Shown here: positions 6,061 through 7,791 of the stretch, one piece after another | Layout: each line of letters opens with the position of its first letter | Numbering within the stretch: the stretch's first letter is position 1 | Assembly (NCBI GenBank): GCA_017483235.1 | Contig: JAFULE010000109.1 | Coordinates: 1-7,791 of the forward strand | DNA length: 7,791 nt | Direction of reading: 5' to 3' | Origin: Faecalibacterium sp. | Lineage (GTDB): Bacteria; Bacillota; Clostridia; Oscillospirales; Ruminococcaceae | Position numbers and translations under genes: made by a program | The notes under the pieces: generated by a model | The model's database searches: none | What the model was told of the DNA's origin: nothing | What the model saw: only the letters and a program-made list of their open reading frames with translations

Positions 6061-6082
6061 ATGATCGCTTCGCTGTTTTTTT
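6043..6082 (+). terminator. probable terminator overlapping the end of the small gene
   Basis: AGCGAGC (6043-6049) can pair with GCTTCGCT (6067-6074) using one bulged T, with a 17-base loop. A run of seven T (6076-6082) follows after one base. The hairpin includes the last codons and stop of the 38-residue gene. TCGCT occurs twice in tandem (6065-6074), so two registers of the stem are possible. It is weaker than the upstream hairpin, but the T tract is convincing. Confidence 0.55.
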
Positions 6083-6093
6083 CTGGTACACCC

Positions 6094-6128
6094 TTGCAAA
6101 AATGCGGCCAAAATGATACGCTTATAAA
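6094..6128 (+). promoter_or_regulatory. probable promoter region for the DUF1846 gene
   Basis: TTGCAA (6094-6099) lies 17 bases before TACGCT (6117-6122), which is preceded by TGA and so is an extended -10. A better -10 by sequence, TATAAA (6123-6128), has no good -35 at normal spacing. One of the two probably starts the DUF1846 message, because a terminator-like hairpin lies just upstream. Confidence 0.4.
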
Positions 6129-6196
6129 GTATTGCAACGGCGCAGCGGGTTTGACCCGGCACATTGCAGAAAGAGCGAGCAAAGAGGTATGGATGT

Positions 6197-7681
6197 ATGG
6201 ATAAGATCGGTTTTGATAACGAGCTTTACATGAAAAAGCAGAAGGAGCATATCCTCGAGCGCATCGAACAGGCCAACGGCAAGCTGTATCTGGAATTTGG
6301 CGGCAAGCTGTTTGACGACTTTCATGCAGCCCGCGTGCTGCCCGGCTTTGACCCCGGCGCCAAGATCAAGCTGCTGTACGAGCTGCGCGAAATGGCCGAG
6401 ATCATCTTCGTGGTGTCGGCTTCGGACATCGAAAAAACCAAGATGCGCGCCGATCTGGGCATCAGCTACGACATGGATGTGCTGCGCCTGATCGACACCT
6501 TCAGCGGCATGGATATTGCGGTGAACAGCGTGGTGATCACCCGCTACAGCGGCCAGCCCGCCGCCGATGGCTTTATGAATAAGCTGACCATGCGCGGGGT
6601 GAAAAACTATGTACACAAGCCCATCAAGGGCTACCCCGGTGAGATTGACTATATCTGCAGCGACGAGGGCTTTGGCGCAAACCCCTACATCGAAACCACC
6701 AAGCCTTTGGTGGTGGTCACCGCGCCCGGCCCGGGCAGCGGCAAGCTGGCCACCTGCCTGTCGCAGGTGTACCACGAAAGCAAACGCGGGGTGAAGGCCG
6801 GCTATGCCAAGTTCGAAACCTTCCCCATCTGGAACATGCCCATCAAGCACCCGGTCAATCTGGCGTACGAAGCTGCCACCGCCGACCTGAATGATGTGAA
6901 CATGATCGACCCGTTCCATCTGTCGGCTTACGGTGTTACCACGGTCAACTACAACCGCGATGTGGAAGCCTTCCCCATTGTGCAAAGCACTCTGGCCCGC
7001 ATTTCGGGCAACAGCTTTGATTACAAAAGCCCCACCGACATGGGTGTGAACATGATCGGCTATGCCATCACCGACGATGAAGCGGTGGCCGAGGCCTCCA
7101 AGCAGGAGATCATCCGCCGCTTCTTTGCCACCAAGTGCGCCTACCGGCAGGGCAAGGGCAGCCAGACCGCGCTGGACAAGATTCGCCTGATCATGCGCCA
7201 GCTGAACATCACCCCTGACATCCGGGACGTGGTGGCCGCTGCACTGGAAAAATCCGAGGTCAGCAGCATGCCTGCCGCCGCTATCGAATTGCCGGATGGC
7301 CGCATCATCACCGGTAAGGCCAGCCAGCTGATGAGCGCCAGCTCTTCCTGCATCCTCAACGCCATCAAGGCGCTGACCAAGGTGGACGACGACCTGATGC
7401 TGCTCAGCCCCATCATTCTGCAGCCCATCGTGGACCTGAAAACCAAGATCCTGAACGGCCAGTCTACCCTGCTGAAGCTGGACGATGTGCTGACCGCCCT
7501 GTCCATCTCGGCGGCTACCAATCCGCTGGCCGCCCGCTGTGTGCGTTCGCTGACCATGCTGCGCGACTGTGAGTTCCATTCCACCCAGATGCTGCACACC
7601 GGCGACGAGGGTACCCTGCGCCGGCTGGGCCTGCGGGTCACCTGCGAGCCGGTCTACCCCGGCAAGGACCTGTTCTTCTAA
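6197..7681 (+). CDS. DUF1846 family protein of unknown function
   Basis: A 494-residue cytoplasmic protein that matches the DUF1846 family over its whole length (family members are about 500 residues). It opens with KIGFDNELY, then GKLYLEFGGKLFDDFHAARV (28-47) and VLPGFDPGAKIKLL. A glycine-rich, P-loop-like motif TAPGPGSGKLATC is at 175-187, preceded by strand PLVVV. Other conserved-looking blocks are YAKFETFPIWNMPIKHPVNL (203-222), GVTTVNYNRDVEAFP and SPTDMGVNMIG. Structures exist in the family, but I know of no established activity; the glycine motif suggests nucleotide binding. The ATG at 6197 is chosen because it gives the family's usual N-terminus and has AGAGG nine bases upstream. Two further ATGs at 6189 and 6193 are out of frame. 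The gene has its own probable promoter and ends before a convergent gene. Confidence 0.9.
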   Translation: MDKIGFDNELYMKKQKEHILERIEQANGKLYLEFGGKLFDDFHAARVLPGFDPGAKIKLLYELREMAEIIFVVSASDIEKTKMRADLGISYDMDVLRLIDTFSGMDIAVNSVVITRYSGQPAADGFMNKLTMRGVKNYVHKPIKGYPGEIDYICSDEGFGANPYIETTKPLVVVTAPGPGSGKLATCLSQVYHESKRGVKAGYAKFETFPIWNMPIKHPVNLAYEAATADLNDVNMIDPFHLSAYGVTTVNYNRDVEAFPIVQSTLARISGNSFDYKSPTDMGVNMIGYAITDDEAVAEASKQEIIRRFFATKCAYRQGKGSQTALDKIRLIMRQLNITPDIRDVVAAALEKSEVSSMPAAAIELPDGRIITGKASQLMSASSSCILNAIKALTKVDDDLMLLSPIILQPIVDLKTKILNGQSTLLKLDDVLTALSISAATNPLAARCVRSLTMLRDCEFHSTQMLHTGDEGTLRRLGLRVTCEPVYPGKDLFF

Positions 7682-7701
7682 ACAGACTATCGAACATAAA
7701 T

Positions 7702-7727
7702 CCCCCGCTTCCGGCCGGAAGCGGGGG
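7702..7727. terminator. bidirectional terminator between convergent genes
   Basis: A perfect 26-base palindrome (arms beginning CCCCCGCTTCCGG) can form an 11-bp stem with a GGCC loop. It starts 20 bases after the DUF1846 stop and ends 10 bases from the stop of the convergent gene. Flanking T content is modest on either strand (TGTTGGCGTTTTA on plus, ATTTATGTT on minus), so efficiency is uncertain, but position and symmetry fit a shared terminator. Confidence 0.75.
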
Positions 7728-7737
7728 TGTTGGCGTT

Positions 7738-7791
7738 TTACACGTAATTCAGAATGTTGCTGTAGCTGGGCAGGGGCCAGTATTCCTCGCC
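7738..7791 (-). CDS. glnN: C-terminal end of a convergent gene, probably glutamine synthetase type III
   Basis: Only the last 17 codons and a TAA stop are inside the window; the peptide is GEEYWPLPSYSNILNYV. The Y-W-P-x-P-x-Y-x-x-x-L pattern at the very end is what I remember for type III (GlnN) glutamine synthetases of Clostridia and Bacteroides, which make glutamine from glutamate, ammonia and ATP. Seventeen residues cannot prove this. The reading frame is supported by the stop lying 10 bases before the shared terminator palindrome and by G/C-preferring third positions. Confidence 0.5.
   Translation of the reverse strand, partial: GEEYWPLPSYSNILNYV

Noticed and set aside
5302..6162. Minus-strand open frame covering the CBS gene and the small gene
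   Set aside because: It crosses two plus-strand genes and two hairpins, and its composition is that of an antisense shadow.
6164..6196. TTG start at 6164 for the DUF1846 protein
   Set aside because: It adds 11 residues unlike the family's usual N-terminus and has no Shine-Dalgarno, while the ATG at 6197 has one.
6122..7597. Long minus-strand open frame opposite DUF1846 (about 491 codons)
   Set aside because: It is a shadow of a recognised family gene, with the same Gly/His/Gln-rich composition, no start signal and no known domain.

Overview
The window looks like chromosomal DNA of a Gram-positive, probably anaerobic gut Firmicute. The bases are G+C-rich, codons strongly prefer G or C in the third position, and Shine-Dalgarno sites are strong AGGAGG types. 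The gene families (Asp23/YloU, FakA/YloV, DUF1846, a lone CBS protein, a likely type III glutamine synthetase) fit the Clostridia. A Faecalibacterium/Gemmiger/Subdoligranulum-type member of the Oscillospiraceae is my best guess, but this is inference. I see no phage, insertion sequence, CRISPR array, tRNA or rRNA.

Left half, minus strand (positions 1-5248). A promoter at 5220-5248 drives a family-5 solute-binding lipoprotein, then an Asp23/Gls24-family protein, then a FakA/YloV-type DAK2 protein. The gaps are 26 and 42 bases, so this is probably one operon. It closes with a 12-bp hairpin terminator at 1496-1523. A second promoter at 1403-1431 then drives a small AAA/ABC-like ATPase and recG; the latter runs off the left edge. 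The order yloU-fakA-(...)-recG matches the Bacillus chromosome, where serine dehydratase genes sit between fakA and recG. Here a terminator, a promoter and an ATPase gene take their place.

Right half, plus strand (5280-7681). Divergent from the lipoprotein, an extended -10 promoter, a GC-rich structured leader and a two-CBS-domain protein follow. Next comes a compact unit at 5862-6082: a 21-bp hairpin whose 3' arm contains the Shine-Dalgarno of a previously unlisted 38-codon gene, then a second hairpin with a T7 tract. A DUF1846 protein follows, and a perfect 26-base palindrome probably serves as a bidirectional terminator against a convergent gene whose last 17 codons resemble the C-terminus of glutamine synthetase III.

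Most of the window is ordinary housekeeping DNA. The most interesting part is the small gene with its ribosome binding site locked inside a terminator-like hairpin. Next are the orphan, cysteine-rich binding lipoprotein heading the asp23-fakA operon and the GC-rich leader of the CBS gene. No stretch above 300 bases is empty once the 38-aa gene is counted.
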